Source: JABDJZ01 sp047619685
GTDB taxonomy: Bacteria > Bacteroidota > Rhodothermia > Rhodothermales > UBA10348
Assembly: GCA_047619685.1 (NCBI GenBank)
Contig: JBLHLC010000001.1
Span: 124,001-188,000, forward strand
Length of the DNA: 64,000 nt
Reading direction: 5' to 3'
Shown here: piece after piece, positions 28,401 to 37,247 of the stretch
How positions within the stretch are numbered: position 1 is the stretch's first letter
How the letters are laid out: every line of letters starts with the position of its first letter
Position numbers and translations under genes: made by a program
Notes under the pieces: generated by a model
Told to the model about the DNA's origin: nothing
What the model saw: the letters and a program-made list of their open reading frames with translations, nothing else
The model's database searches: none

Positions 28401-28599
28401 CGAGGTATCGGACCGGGTGACCGTGCAGTTCAGCGCGGCAGGCCAGCTTCTTGCAGCCGTCCAATCCTTCACTGAAAGAATCCGGAACGAGACATTGGCT
28501 CTTGAGTTGGTAGCCAGCCGGAGTCCGGAAGGTGATCTTGTCGAAACATTCGATATAGAGTCAGATCAGCTAACGATTTCGGTTACCAGAATAGACTAA
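25426..28599 (+). CDS. ileS: Isoleucyl-tRNA synthetase, type 2 with GXHH signature
   Basis: A 1057-residue class I synthetase that charges tRNA-Ile. The editing (CP1) domain is present (LAWTTTPWTTISNVALAVG, EDGTGIVHTAPAFG), as are the WDTHGLPVEIE and FIAEGVDQTRGWFYTLH motifs and KMSKS at residues 604-608. The first signature motif reads ANGRPGIHHVMG: residues 56-59 are G-I-H-H instead of H-x-G-H, so the first and third positions are swapped. This GXHH form is known from type 2 IleRS enzymes with very high mupirocin resistance. The C-terminus lacks the zinc-finger cysteines of type 1 enzymes. ATG 25426 is chosen over TTG 25414. It leads the ileS-dksA-lspA run that is typical of Bacteroidota. 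Confidence 0.97.
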   Translation: MPRFKEIKHLDHPTLEKEVLASWEAQDIFGQSIEQREGAPAFTFYEGPPTANGRPGIHHVMGRTIKDAFCRYKTMKGFQVMRKAGWDTHGLPVEIEVEKELGLEGRHQVEEFGVERYNRACRESVLRYKDQWDELTTRIGFWVDLDDPYVTFKASYIESVWWLLKQIHQKDLLYKGFKIQWYSPGSGTVLSSHEVSLGYKEVQDPSIYTRFKLRDEENTYFLAWTTTPWTTISNVALAVGRKIDYVKIRLTTQDVGVHDMILAEARLSVIKEEYEIVGRMKGQELLDVRYHPLFDYFLGTEGTENAWRVVDADYVSTEDGTGIVHTAPAFGAEDFETAKKEGLPLLNPVNPDGTFSEEIDIVAGMWFKDADKVLSRDLRDRGLMYRHETYLHNYPHDWRKGTPLMSYPVDSWFIKTTAIKDRLIELNNTINWQPKGIGTGRFGDWLVNNVDWALSRRRYWGTPLPIWESDAPDSEYREVIGSIAELREKCGGQLPESDDDLDLHRPFVDHLTWPAPDGGTMRRVEDLIDVWFDSGAMPFAQWHYPFENKELFERNFPADFIAEGVDQTRGWFYTLHAIGALVMDSVAYKNVVVNGLVLDEKGEKMSKSKGNAVDPFATIAQHGADPVRWYMMSNAPPWENLKFAEKGLAETQRKFFGTLGNVYSFFATYANIDGFTGQEDEISVADRPELDRWILSRLAETIQQADEAYEQYNPTKASRTVEAFVDELSNWYIRRNRRRFWSAKTGDEDTGSKIAAYQTVSRCLFAVCKMMAPIAPFFSDYIYRCLGGPLASVHLELFPDVDESHVDAALEHRMDLARTISSVTLALRNQSAINVRQPLARIMVVTGVGVEEDVVERVRDVIISEVNVKEVDYVSGTSALVKRQAKPNFKRLGRRLGPKMKTAGEMIRGMAPDAIDAYLAAGSVVFQLDGEEVRIEGDDIEVMSEGIDGWLVGQEGSVTVALDVARTPELIAEGLAREVVNRIQNMRKQAGYEVSDRVTVQFSAAGQLLAAVQSFTERIRNETLALELVASRSPEGDLVETFDIESDQLTISVTRID

Positions 28600-28656
28600 T
28601 AGGTGAAGGCGCTTAACCTGTTTGGCATTGAGCCGAATGATCTTGGGAGAGAATAG

Positions 28657-29061
28657 ATGAGTGATTCTAACAAAGTGGACACTGGCGTCGTCGCGTACTC
28701 GGCCGCGGACCTTGAGCACTTTCGCCTCTTGATTGAAGGGAAAAAAAAGTCAGCCATGGCTGACATCACGCAGATGCGTGAGCAGATGGCGGACTCGCGC
28801 GACCACGCGGAAGATGACACCGCGTACAGCTTTCACATGGCCGACGCTGGAACCGACGCCATGGAGCGCGAGAAGCTTTACCTGATGTTGGCTCGGCAGC
28901 AGAAGTACGTGGGTTATCTGGATCGGGCGTTGGATCGCGTCCAGGCCGGCACCTACGGCATCTGCAAGGTGACGGGGGGATTGATCTCCAGGGAACGCCT
29001 GGAGGCTGTGCCGCATACCGAGATCTCGATTGCTGCCAAGTTGGACCAGAACAAGCGCTAG
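28657..29061 (+). CDS. TraR/DksA family transcriptional regulator lacking the zinc site
   Basis: A 134-residue protein with the DksA coiled-coil hairpin (residues 30-90, including the helical ADITQMREQMADSRDHAEDD) and the C-terminal globular part GTYGICKVTGGLISRERLEAVPHTEISIAAK. DksA binds RNA polymerase in the secondary channel and, with ppGpp, adjusts rRNA and biosynthetic promoters. Only one cysteine (ICKVTG) of the usual four remains, so it should fold without zinc, as in other Bacteroidota members encoded between ileS and lspA. It starts at ATG 28657, 57 bp after ileS. Confidence 0.9.
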   Translation: MSDSNKVDTGVVAYSAADLEHFRLLIEGKKKSAMADITQMREQMADSRDHAEDDTAYSFHMADAGTDAMEREKLYLMLARQQKYVGYLDRALDRVQAGTYGICKVTGGLISRERLEAVPHTEISIAAKLDQNKR

Positions 29062-29070
29062 GGACCCATC

Positions 29071-29778
29071 TTGAGCGATTCCCCCCAAGGCAGTGATTCC
29101 GAGTCAGACGAAGACGTCACCCCGGTCGTAGAGACACAAGGGGGACTGCGCGAGTATCGCGTCATCGCCCTCATTGCGCTGGTAATCGTGATCATTGATC
29201 AGGTGTGCAAGATCACCGTCGTCAAGACCATGTATCAGGGGCAGTCGATTCCGGTCCTGGGTGACTGGCTGCGACTCACGTACACCGAAAACGCCGGGAT
29301 GGCCTTCGGGATCGAGTTGGGCGCCCCCGCTCTGGTGACCATTTTTTCTATTGTGGCCACGGTGCTCATCGTGATGTATCTCGCCAAGGTTGGTCGCCTG
29401 TTTGCACCCTATCGCTATAGCCTGGCCCTGGTGTTGGGTGGCGCTTTCGGCAACATCATTGACCGCGTGCTCTACGGCAAGATCATCTACGACGAGCCGC
29501 TGTTCCTGGGCCGCGTGGTGGACTTCATCCACGTCAACATGTGGCGCGGACATATCCCTGACGGCATTCCCTTCATCGGCGGAAACTACGTGGCCCTGTT
29601 TCCGATCTGGAACGTCGCGGACATGGCCATCGTGGCTGGCGTAGTCGGGATTCTTGTGTTCCAGCGTTCCTTCCACAAGACGCTTGAGGAAAAGGCACTG
29701 GAAGCTGCCGGCCTACCAGTTCAGCCGGAGGGCGAAGGTGACGACCCGCGGCAGGAGCTCACGGACTCCCCGGTCTAG
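29071..29778 (+). CDS. lspA: Lipoprotein signal peptidase (signal peptidase II)
   Basis: An inner-membrane aspartyl protease that cuts lipoprotein signal peptides ahead of the lipidated cysteine. Four membrane helices and both catalytic aspartates are seen: GGAFGNIIDRV and FPIWNVADMAIV, with TYTENAGMAFG in the first loop. At 235 residues it is longer than the usual 150-170: a 30-residue acidic N-terminal extension precedes helix 1 and a 35-residue charged tail follows helix 4. The start is TTG 29071, nine bases after the dksA-like stop. The tail is encoded opposite the end of the TonB receptor gene. The window encodes several lipoprotein substrates. Confidence 0.93.
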   Translation: MSDSPQGSDSESDEDVTPVVETQGGLREYRVIALIALVIVIIDQVCKITVVKTMYQGQSIPVLGDWLRLTYTENAGMAFGIELGAPALVTIFSIVATVLIVMYLAKVGRLFAPYRYSLALVLGGAFGNIIDRVLYGKIIYDEPLFLGRVVDFIHVNMWRGHIPDGIPFIGGNYVALFPIWNVADMAIVAGVVGILVFQRSFHKTLEEKALEAAGLPVQPEGEGDDPRQELTDSPV

Positions 29779-32526
29779 AATTCCGGATTCCGAAGGGTCT
29801 CCCGTTTGCCCAAAGTAGCGGTCCTCGTCGTAGACGAAGCGCCAGTCTGCGGTGTTGGCGCGTCCAAGCACGTTGATAATGTCGATCCGGACCTGCAGTC
29901 CGACCGGGCCCAACGGGAAGGAGTAGCCAGCGCCGATGTCCATCTGTACTAGCGCGGGCAGCCTGTGCGATTCTGGATCGGTCAGGGCATAGAACTCCGC
30001 CTGTCGCTCGATCCTGGCGCGCGCACTGGGGTCTATGACGCTGTCCAGCACGCTGTTCAGGTCGTTGAGATAGGCACCCATGAAGTCGTAGTAGGCCTGC
30101 CTGAAACCCCAACTGCGACCGGCAATGAGACGCCATCGACCCAAAAGTACCAGTCGCTCTGCCGGCATCACGTCTGCGGTGAATTCCAGCCGGTGGGGCT
30201 CGTTCCAGGGTACATCAAGGAGCCTGTCCTCAAAGAGGCCGTTGATCTGTCTGCGCCCCCGGGTGTACTCGTACCTGGCCTGGAGCGACCCAAGTCCCAG
30301 AGAGCGCTTGACGATGGCCGCGTACCCGAACGTATGGCCTTTTGAGGCACGCAGGAAGTCGGACTGTACAAGATCGGGGACCGTGGTATCGGACGAGTAG
30401 TCGATCGAGAGGATGTGATAGTGGCGCTTGTAGTGGGTCTCGGCGCTCACTGTCCATTTGGGCGACGGGCGCCACAACATTTCTGCGGCGAGGTGTCCCG
30501 ACTTGGCCGGCGTTACCGTGGAATCGACTGCCATCCAGAAGCGAGTGGATGAGACGAACGTCCTCGGGCTTCGGCTGCTCACATCGAACTGATTCACGAA
30601 CTGCCGATAGATTCCACTTCCCAGGTAGAAGGACCAATCGCCGCTCCGTGTACCCGGGAAATCCAGGCGAGCGGCGAGTCGAGGCTCCGCGTAAAGGGAT
30701 TGGCGGGCAGACAGGAACGTGAAGCGTGATCCCATCTCAAGGACAGCGTGGTTGCCCACCTGCATTTTGTCCTGCAGGTAGGTTGCAGCCCTCCAGCCCC
30801 TGAATTCGTGGTTTAGGGGCAGTTGCTGCGAGCCTGCGATGCGGACGCGGTCGCCGGTGAGAATCAGCTCGGCACCAACCTCGGTGTAATGTCGATCGGC
30901 CATGGCGTAGTCGAGCTTCGCACTGAAGCCCGCTTCAAACATGCGGTTGCCGTCGTCCTCGGGCGATGCCAGGGTGATCGCGTCACGGGCTACAAAGTCG
31001 TGGCGCAGTCGGTACTGACTGAACCTGGCCTGGAGCGAGCCCAGCGTTCTTCCTGTCAGCACGGCATCGTAGCTGACCTGGGCAGTGGCGTTCTGCCAGT
31101 AATAGATGTCCCGAAACTGGGCGATGCTGGAGGTTGCCCCAAGCGGATCATCCACAGGGGCGCCGGCCAGGTCGTTCCCGAGTCTACTCCCGCCTACAAA
31201 GGCCGAGGCGCCAAAGGTTTGAAGTCCCGTCTTGATCTCCCCGGCAACGTGCATGTCCGCAAAGCCAATCTCCGGGGCGCCAACCGGTGGAAAGTCAGAA
31301 AACGGCGTGTTGCGATCGGCGAAGGCAGAGAGCAGGAACGAGTCGATTCGATTCCAGCTGTCCAGCAAACCGGTAAGTGAACTCGGGGCGAACAATCTCC
31401 AGATCCCCATCCGGGCCGCGGCCATGACCGATCCGCGGAGTCCGGACGGAGAAACAAAAGAGCCGGAATGGCGCGCGTTGACGCTCAGGGGATCCGCCTG
31501 GACCAGCGTGCGCGCGCTGTAACGCCGCCCCGTATCGGTCTGGGCGCCGCCGTACCGGAGATCATGCCGCGCCTCAATGACACCTGAAATGTGGCTTCCC
31601 AGCGGGGCTCCAAACCCCGCCTTGTTTATGCGGATGGAGCCCAGAGCAAAGGGACTGAAGGGTCCAATAAACGAAGCCACGTTCAGCGGGATAAAGACCG
31701 GTGCTCCGTCCAGTCTGAATTGGTGCTCTCCGGCATCGCCGCCCTGTATGTGTATGTCTGCGGTGGCATCGTTCACGCGAACCCCCATGAGGCCATCCAG
31801 GCCCTGCAGGGCGCCGCCCAGGCCAATCCGGGACGTGAGTTCGTCCTGCTCCATCATAGCGAACCCAAGGACCGTAGAGGACGGCTGCATCGCCAAGCCC
31901 TCCAGAACGATGGGAGCAAGCAAAACGGCCTGCGCGTCCAGCGCGATTTCAGGTCGGACCGAACCCCCGGGCTCAATCGATATCTGCCTGGAGACGGTCC
32001 TGTATCCGATATGGGAGACCCGCACCGCGTAGTCACCCGGAAGCAGGCGATCGAAGGCAAACATCCCGCTCTGATTGGCCACGCGTCCGCGCTGGGCCTC
32101 AGCCAGGTAGATGTGCGCCGAAGGGACGGGCTGCCGAGTGCCGGCATCCACGACGATCCCCCGCATGTTACCCCAGAGTGGAGGCGCCTCGACTGCAGGC
32201 TCGATCACGTAGGTTCCGGAGGATCTCCTGAAAAAGTCCAGGCCCGTGCCCTTCAGGACACACTTCAGGACCTCTTCCACCGGCTCCTGCCGAACCACAC
32301 AGTAGACTCGCTTTCCTTCCGCCAGGACCGGAATCCAGACGATGTTCAGAGCCGTCGCGGTCTGTACCTGACGGAGTGCGTCGTCCAGGGGCACACCGCG
32401 CCAGGCGAATGTGTACACCTGAGACACCTGACCTTCAGCCTCGGGGGCAAAGGTCAGCGCAAGCGCAGCCCCCAGAATGAAGAGGCGAGTGCAAAAATTA
32501 CAACGGTGGCGGCCGGATCGGTGCAT
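29713..32526 (-). CDS. TonB-dependent receptor with STN and carboxypeptidase-regulatory domains
   Basis: A 937-residue outer-membrane receptor of the SusC/FecA-like group. From ATG 32526 it has a signal peptide (FILGAALALTFAPEAEGQ), an STN signalling domain (YTFAWRGVPLDDALRQVQTA, about residues 38-95), a CarboxypepD_reg-like beta domain (GIVVDAGTRQPVPSAHIYLAE), a plug (ADIHIQGGDAGEHQFRLDGAPVF), then a beta-barrel ending in the aromatic outer-membrane signature FALRLNW. The STN domain and the upstream FecR and ECF sigma genes in the same direction show a substrate-sensing surface-signalling system. The ligand is unknown: no SusD partner is beside it, so a siderophore, metal complex or peptide is as likely as a glycan. 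Confidence 0.9.
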   Translation of the reverse strand: MHRSGRHRCNFCTRLFILGAALALTFAPEAEGQVSQVYTFAWRGVPLDDALRQVQTATALNIVWIPVLAEGKRVYCVVRQEPVEEVLKCVLKGTGLDFFRRSSGTYVIEPAVEAPPLWGNMRGIVVDAGTRQPVPSAHIYLAEAQRGRVANQSGMFAFDRLLPGDYAVRVSHIGYRTVSRQISIEPGGSVRPEIALDAQAVLLAPIVLEGLAMQPSSTVLGFAMMEQDELTSRIGLGGALQGLDGLMGVRVNDATADIHIQGGDAGEHQFRLDGAPVFIPLNVASFIGPFSPFALGSIRINKAGFGAPLGSHISGVIEARHDLRYGGAQTDTGRRYSARTLVQADPLSVNARHSGSFVSPSGLRGSVMAAARMGIWRLFAPSSLTGLLDSWNRIDSFLLSAFADRNTPFSDFPPVGAPEIGFADMHVAGEIKTGLQTFGASAFVGGSRLGNDLAGAPVDDPLGATSSIAQFRDIYYWQNATAQVSYDAVLTGRTLGSLQARFSQYRLRHDFVARDAITLASPEDDGNRMFEAGFSAKLDYAMADRHYTEVGAELILTGDRVRIAGSQQLPLNHEFRGWRAATYLQDKMQVGNHAVLEMGSRFTFLSARQSLYAEPRLAARLDFPGTRSGDWSFYLGSGIYRQFVNQFDVSSRSPRTFVSSTRFWMAVDSTVTPAKSGHLAAEMLWRPSPKWTVSAETHYKRHYHILSIDYSSDTTVPDLVQSDFLRASKGHTFGYAAIVKRSLGLGSLQARYEYTRGRRQINGLFEDRLLDVPWNEPHRLEFTADVMPAERLVLLGRWRLIAGRSWGFRQAYYDFMGAYLNDLNSVLDSVIDPSARARIERQAEFYALTDPESHRLPALVQMDIGAGYSFPLGPVGLQVRIDIINVLGRANTADWRFVYDEDRYFGQTGDPSESGILDRGVRELLPRVVTFALRLNW

Positions 32527-32697
32527 CCTTACGGGTACGACCTGAAGACAAATCTCCCCCCTGCACAAACTCAGACAGGAGGACTCCAATAATACCGCTC
32601 AGAATACCAACTAATTGGCCGGATCGGGTCTTTCTGGGGGACGTTTCCTGGTACCCTCCAAGGGGCCATCACACGTCCTTTGCGGGGGTTGGTGCCG

Positions 32698-33678
32698 CTA
32701 ATTGCCTGGCTGGTAGACCTGGAACCCGTTCGCCGTTCGGCGAACCTCGACGTCAATCGCGTCGGCAAGGTCAGCAAGGACACTTCCCGCATCTGCCGGG
32801 GACTCCCGCCAGTACGAAACTTCGAGACGGCGGATAGACTCGGGCGCGCTGACACCTACGCCAAACAACCGCTCGACCTCATCAAAGATGGCGCCCATGG
32901 GCACGGAGTCAAACGCAAGATTGCCGTTCCTCCAGGCTATCGCACGGGTAAGGTCTGTGGCCTCGGGATCAGAAGGGGTTCCGCTGGCGGACACCATGCT
33001 GCTTTCGCCACGCTCCAGGAGTATTGCGATCTCCCGGAGTGAAGAGGAGGCAACGCGGACCGCACCGTGCTCAACCACCACACGGGTATCAGACTCTACG
33101 TCGCTCTGCCAGGCTCGCACATTGAATGCGGTGCCCACAACCTGAACGGAAGCGTTGAAGGTCTGGACTTCAAACCCCAGGCCGTCATTCTGGGAAGCCG
33201 GGGTAACATCAAAAAACCCTTCGCCCTCCAGACGTACCACACGGGATGCAAAGCCAAAGTCCTCGGGGACCTTCAGGAGCGTCCCGGGTGCCAGTTCGAC
33301 CTGGGTGCCGTCCCGCAGTGTAGCAGAAACCGGCCGGCTACCGTCTTTATTGGAAATAAGGGCGTCCGTTGGGCGACCCAGGTAGCCAAGCGCCACGAAC
33401 AGAAGGAGGGAGGCCGCGACCGCAAACCGGGAGAAGGACGAGAACTCAACGACACGAAGCCGCGGCAATGGACGGGGCTCCCGGGCCAATCTCGGGGCAG
33501 TGCTGATCCTGGCAACCACTCTGTTCCAGTTCATCGCCCTGATACGTGATGGCACTGAAACGGCATCGCCCGTCAGTTCCCAGGCCTCCTTCAACTCTAC
33601 CTGGTCGGCATACGGCTGGTCCACGAGGATCTCCTCGATCCGGGCGCTTCCTCTGTATGATTCCAGGTGGTTGTTCAA
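32698..33678 (-). CDS. FecR family anti-sigma factor
   Basis: A 326-residue single-pass inner-membrane protein. The cytoplasmic N-terminus (about 80 residues) should hold the sigma factor. The transmembrane helix is FAVAASLLLFVALGYLG, followed by the periplasmic FecR domain (SATLRDGTQVELAPGTLLKVP, VVRLEGEGFFDVT, VQVVGTAFNVRAW) and a C-terminal STN-like segment (LAFDSVPMGAIFDEVERLFGV) that can contact the receptor. The start is TTG 33678, 12 bp after the sigma-factor stop; no ATG is well placed. In the family model, ligand-loaded receptor signals through FecR to release the ECF sigma. Confidence 0.9.
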   Translation of the reverse strand: MNNHLESYRGSARIEEILVDQPYADQVELKEAWELTGDAVSVPSRIRAMNWNRVVARISTAPRLAREPRPLPRLRVVEFSSFSRFAVAASLLLFVALGYLGRPTDALISNKDGSRPVSATLRDGTQVELAPGTLLKVPEDFGFASRVVRLEGEGFFDVTPASQNDGLGFEVQTFNASVQVVGTAFNVRAWQSDVESDTRVVVEHGAVRVASSSLREIAILLERGESSMVSASGTPSDPEATDLTRAIAWRNGNLAFDSVPMGAIFDEVERLFGVGVSAPESIRRLEVSYWRESPADAGSVLADLADAIDVEVRRTANGFQVYQPGN

Positions 33679-33690
33679 ATTCCGTGTCTC

Positions 33691-34266
33691 CTACTCGCCG
33701 AAAACGCCGACCGCCCTGTGGGCTTCGAGTTTCTTACGAATATGCTGGAGAGCAAGTACGATGTGGTTATTAACTGTTTTGGGAGCCAAATCCATGAGCT
33801 GCGAGATCTCCTCATGGCTTAGCCCCTCCCGACGACTGAGGAGGAACGCCTCGCGGCGCCTCTCCGGCATGGCGTCGACCCAGAGGTCTATCCGCTTGCC
33901 AAGGGCATCGGCATCCAGAACGTCTTCGACAGAATGCTCCGTCGAGGATACTTCAAGCCCGAATTCAAGCCCCTCCGTTCTGCGCCGCTTTTTGTGGCGC
34001 TCGTGGTTGAGCGAGAGATTACGCACCATTTGAAAGAGCAACGCCTTGAGAGAACGTTCCGGATCCAGGGTTTCCCGCACCTGCCAGACCTTTACGAACG
34101 TCTCCTGAATCAAATCAGCTGCCGCCTCCGGGTCACGCACGATGTATTCCGCATAGCGGAACAACTGATCATGCATCTCCCCAAAAAGGGCGGCGAAAGC
34201 TTCTCGATCCGAGGACCGTATGGCGATCGACCATGCGCGGAATTGCCCGTCCGTTGCGTTCTCCAT
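33691..34266 (-). CDS. ECF RNA polymerase sigma factor (FecI-like)
   Basis: A 191-residue sigma-70 family factor from ATG 34266; an upstream in-frame TTG at 34296 is less likely. Region 2 is visible as LFGEMHDQLFRYAEYIVRDPEAAADLIQETFVKVW and region 4 as MPERRREAFLLSRREGLSHEEISQLMDLAPKTVNNHIVLALQHIRKKL, a helix-turn-helix that reads the -35 element. It heads the sigma-fecR-receptor operon, so its likely targets are its own promoter and the TonB receptor. The upstream 337-bp gap should carry that promoter. Confidence 0.93.
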   Translation of the reverse strand: MENATDGQFRAWSIAIRSSDREAFAALFGEMHDQLFRYAEYIVRDPEAAADLIQETFVKVWQVRETLDPERSLKALLFQMVRNLSLNHERHKKRRRTEGLEFGLEVSSTEHSVEDVLDADALGKRIDLWVDAMPERRREAFLLSRREGLSHEEISQLMDLAPKTVNNHIVLALQHIRKKLEAHRAVGVFGE

Positions 34267-34603
34267 CAGGACAACATCCGATCGGGTGTAATACAAACAA
34301 AACCGCGCGAATACCCAATGGCACTCGTCGTTCTATCGTTCACCTTGTTGTAACGGATTGTGATAAGCGCGTAAGACGTTGTGGCCCTTAGGGGGCATCT
34401 AAATGTCAAAAGGAACCGGATGATCCTGAAGGGACAAGATAACTTGCGCTTTGTGTCATGTGCAGTAGCCTTCGGAACACCACTTACGGGTGGCGATTAT
34501 ACGCGCCACTTCTCCATCGGCGCTGCACCCGAGTCGTGCCCCTGTTTTGGTGGAACGGCGTTTGCGCTGTCATCAGTATCTGTACACCCCCCAAAGGGCT
34601 CCA
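34267..34603. other. Gene-free divergent interval between the ECF sigma and lepA genes
   Basis: This 337-bp stretch holds no convincing ORF. Its left part is AT-rich compared with its surroundings and should contain the minus-strand promoter of the sigma-fecR-receptor operon. Its right part should contain the lepA promoter. I could not identify a confident promoter pair, riboswitch or terminator. It may hold the target site of the ECF sigma factor if the operon is autoregulated. Confidence 0.4.
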
Positions 34604-36409
34604 ATGAGCTACGACCCCCGCCGGATCCGAAACTTCTGCATTATTGCGCACATCGACCACGGCAAAAGCACGCTGGCCGACCGGTTGCTTGAACTGACGG
34701 GTACGCTTACCTCCCGGCAGATGGAGGCACAGGTCCTTGACTCGATGGACCTGGAGCGGGAGCGAGGCATCACGATCAAGAGCCACGCCATTCGCATGCA
34801 GTACAAGGCGAGGGACGGGCAGCAGTACACGCTGAACCTGATTGATACCCCCGGACACGTCGACTTCACCTACGAAGTATCCCGGGCACTGAAGGCGTGC
34901 GAAGGTGCGATTCTGGTAGTGGATGCTGCACAGGGCATTGAAGCCCAGACGATATCGAACCTGTTTCTGGCCTTGGAGAATGATCTGGAGATCATTCCGG
35001 TCATGAACAAGGTGGACTTGCCCGGCGCCAACCCGGACATCGTGGCCCAGTCCATAGAAACCCTGATTGGCGAGCCTGCGGAAGACATTCTGCGCATAAG
35101 CGCAAAAACCGGAGAAGGCGTCGAAGAGCTGCTGGAGTCCGTGTTGGCGCGGGTTCCAGCGCCAAAGGGGGACGCCGACGCCCCCTTGCAGGCGCTCATC
35201 TTCGATTCCGTATTCAATCCCTACCGGGGGTCTATTGTCTACGCCCGCGTCTTCGAGGGGACCCTGCGGAAGGGACAGCGCATGCGCTTCATGTCCAACA
35301 ACAAGGAATACGACGCCGAGGAGATCGGTTTCCTGCGCCTGAATATGGAGCCGGCCGATGTGCTGAGGGCCGGCGAGGTGGGATACATCATCGGTTCCGT
35401 CAAGGACGTGCGCGACACGCGCGTTGGCGACACGATCACGACCCTTAAGAACGGGGCGGAGCATTCCATCGGGGGATTCAAGGAAGTCAAACCCATGGTC
35501 TTCAGCGGGGTCTATCCGACGCAGTCGGAGGATTTTGAAGAGCTTCGTGCGTCGTTGGACAAGCTGCAACTGAACGATGCCGCGTTGACCTATGAACCTG
35601 AGACGTCGACGGCCTTGGGCTTCGGGTTTCGGGTTGGTTTCCTCGGGCTGCTGCACATGGAGATTGTGCAGGAGCGGCTCGACCGGGAGTTCGGTCTCGA
35701 CATCATCACGACCGTCCCCAACGTCAAGTACTCTGTTCTGCGGACGGACGGCGTGCTGCTGGAAGTGGACAACCCCAGCCACATGCCCAACTCCGGGGTG
35801 ATTACGGAAATTCGCGAACCCTATGTCAAAGCGGAGATCATCACCCCGACCGAGTACCTCGGGAATCTGATGAAACTCTGCCAGGAGCGGCGGGGCACAT
35901 ACAAGAACACACAGTACCTGGACACGGAACGGGTAAACCTGGAGTATGAGCTCCCGTTGGCCGAAATCGTATTCGATTTCTACGACAAGCTAAAGGGCAT
36001 GAGTCGCGGTTATGCCTCGTTTGACTACGAGTTTATCGACTATCAGATCAGTCATCTGGTGAAACTCGACATCATGATCAACGGCGAGCCGGTGGATGCG
36101 CTGTCCACCATTGTGCATCGGGACAAAGCCTACGATATGGGCCGGAAGTTGGTCAAGAAGCTCCGGGAGCTCATTCCCCGCCAGATGTTCGAGGTCGCAA
36201 TTCAGGCCGCCATTGGCTCCCGAATCATCTCCAGAGAGAGCGTCCGCGCCATGCGCAAGGACGTGACTGCAAAGTGTTATGGCGGCGATATCAGTCGCAA
36301 GCGCAAGCTCCTTGAGAAGCAGAAGGAAGGAAAGAAGCGGATGAAGCTGGTAGGCAGCGTTGAACTGCCCCAGGAGGCCTTCATGGCCGTTCTGTCGATG
36401 GGTGAATGA
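34604..36409 (+). CDS. lepA: Elongation factor 4 (back-translocating GTPase)
   Basis: A 601-residue ribosome-bound GTPase. G motifs are AHIDHGKST (G1), RGIT (G2), DTPGH (G3), NKVD (G4) and SAKTG (G5). It also has the LepA-specific VPAPKGDADAPLQALIFDS and C-terminal domain (SRKRKLLEKQKEGKKRMKLVGSVELPQEAF). ATG 34604 is chosen because MSYDPRRIRNFCIIAHIDHGKST is the usual LepA start; the frame is open further upstream but unlike the family. The stop overlaps the next start (ATGA). lepA next to lepB is a common pairing, kept here with one small gene between them. Confidence 0.97.
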   Translation: MSYDPRRIRNFCIIAHIDHGKSTLADRLLELTGTLTSRQMEAQVLDSMDLERERGITIKSHAIRMQYKARDGQQYTLNLIDTPGHVDFTYEVSRALKACEGAILVVDAAQGIEAQTISNLFLALENDLEIIPVMNKVDLPGANPDIVAQSIETLIGEPAEDILRISAKTGEGVEELLESVLARVPAPKGDADAPLQALIFDSVFNPYRGSIVYARVFEGTLRKGQRMRFMSNNKEYDAEEIGFLRLNMEPADVLRAGEVGYIIGSVKDVRDTRVGDTITTLKNGAEHSIGGFKEVKPMVFSGVYPTQSEDFEELRASLDKLQLNDAALTYEPETSTALGFGFRVGFLGLLHMEIVQERLDREFGLDIITTVPNVKYSVLRTDGVLLEVDNPSHMPNSGVITEIREPYVKAEIITPTEYLGNLMKLCQERRGTYKNTQYLDTERVNLEYELPLAEIVFDFYDKLKGMSRGYASFDYEFIDYQISHLVKLDIMINGEPVDALSTIVHRDKAYDMGRKLVKKLRELIPRQMFEVAIQAAIGSRIISRESVRAMRKDVTAKCYGGDISRKRKLLEKQKEGKKRMKLVGSVELPQEAFMAVLSMGE

Positions 36410-37215
36410 GACCCCTGCATTTCGCACTGATTGGTCTTCTGCTGGCATGTGCTGGTGATGCCCGTGCGCAGGATCTTGTTGACCGTTTTCGACGCGCACG
36501 CATATTGCGTGTGGCGCAGGAGAGCTTCGATCGGGAGGCGTACTACCTGAACCCGGCACCCGCGGCGCATCTGCCAACCCGCGGAGACACGCTGGCCGCC
36601 TGGATCGCTTCGCTTCAACCCCGGCAGGCTCCGGAGGCAATTGCAACGCCGCCGCCACCGCCGTTTGAGGTCGAGAGCCTGCGGTTATACGGAAAGTTGG
36701 AGAGGATCAGTTTCCTGAATCTGTATGGGCAAACCCGGTGGGCGTTCATGCAGGGACGACGCACGGCTGAGATCGACACGACAAGAACGACGGACATCCG
36801 GGCGCGCCTCGAGGCCCGGTTTGGAGGTCCCACGCTCACGGTGGCTGAACTCGAGAATGTTCAGACCAGGACCGAGGAGGAGATTATCCAATTCGAGTAC
36901 TGGATGGTGCTCAATGACTCGATCCCCGTCATGGTCCTGGACGTAAACGGCCCGTTGGAGCGTGGTGTCGTTGTAGCCACCGATGCCAGGTGGCGCGAGG
37001 AACTTGACGCCATTCGTTACGCGTTGCTTGGCGGGCTCTTCGAGGAGCCCATCAGGGCGCCCTATGTGGACTATTTCTACCAGGCGGCCACTTCGACGTG
37101 GTATGCGACCGGTTTCGATGGAGCAACGTTCTTCCATCGGCGTATTGACCGCCCCAACTTAAAGTTGGGACGCCCCGTACTCAGCGGATACGTTTCCTCA
37201 GATCCAGATCGTTAG
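36406..37215 (+). CDS. Secreted protein of unknown function
   Basis: A 269-residue protein with a signal peptide (HFALIGLLLACAGDARAQ) and no recognised family. The mature part has a short proline run (TPPPPPFEVESLRLYGKLERI), an LARFGGPTL-like segment, and a C-terminal region rich in aromatic residues. The start ATG overlaps the lepA stop by four bases, and lepB follows 32 bp later, so it is expressed with both. The link to lepB could mean a role in export or outer-membrane assembly, but nothing in its sequence proves this. Confidence 0.65.
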   Translation: MRPLHFALIGLLLACAGDARAQDLVDRFRRARILRVAQESFDREAYYLNPAPAAHLPTRGDTLAAWIASLQPRQAPEAIATPPPPPFEVESLRLYGKLERISFLNLYGQTRWAFMQGRRTAEIDTTRTTDIRARLEARFGGPTLTVAELENVQTRTEEEIIQFEYWMVLNDSIPVMVLDVNGPLERGVVVATDARWREELDAIRYALLGGLFEEPIRAPYVDYFYQAATSTWYATGFDGATFFHRRIDRPNLKLGRPVLSGYVSSDPDR

Positions 37216-37247
37216 GCGGGCTACAGGCCGCCTCATTCACGCAAACA

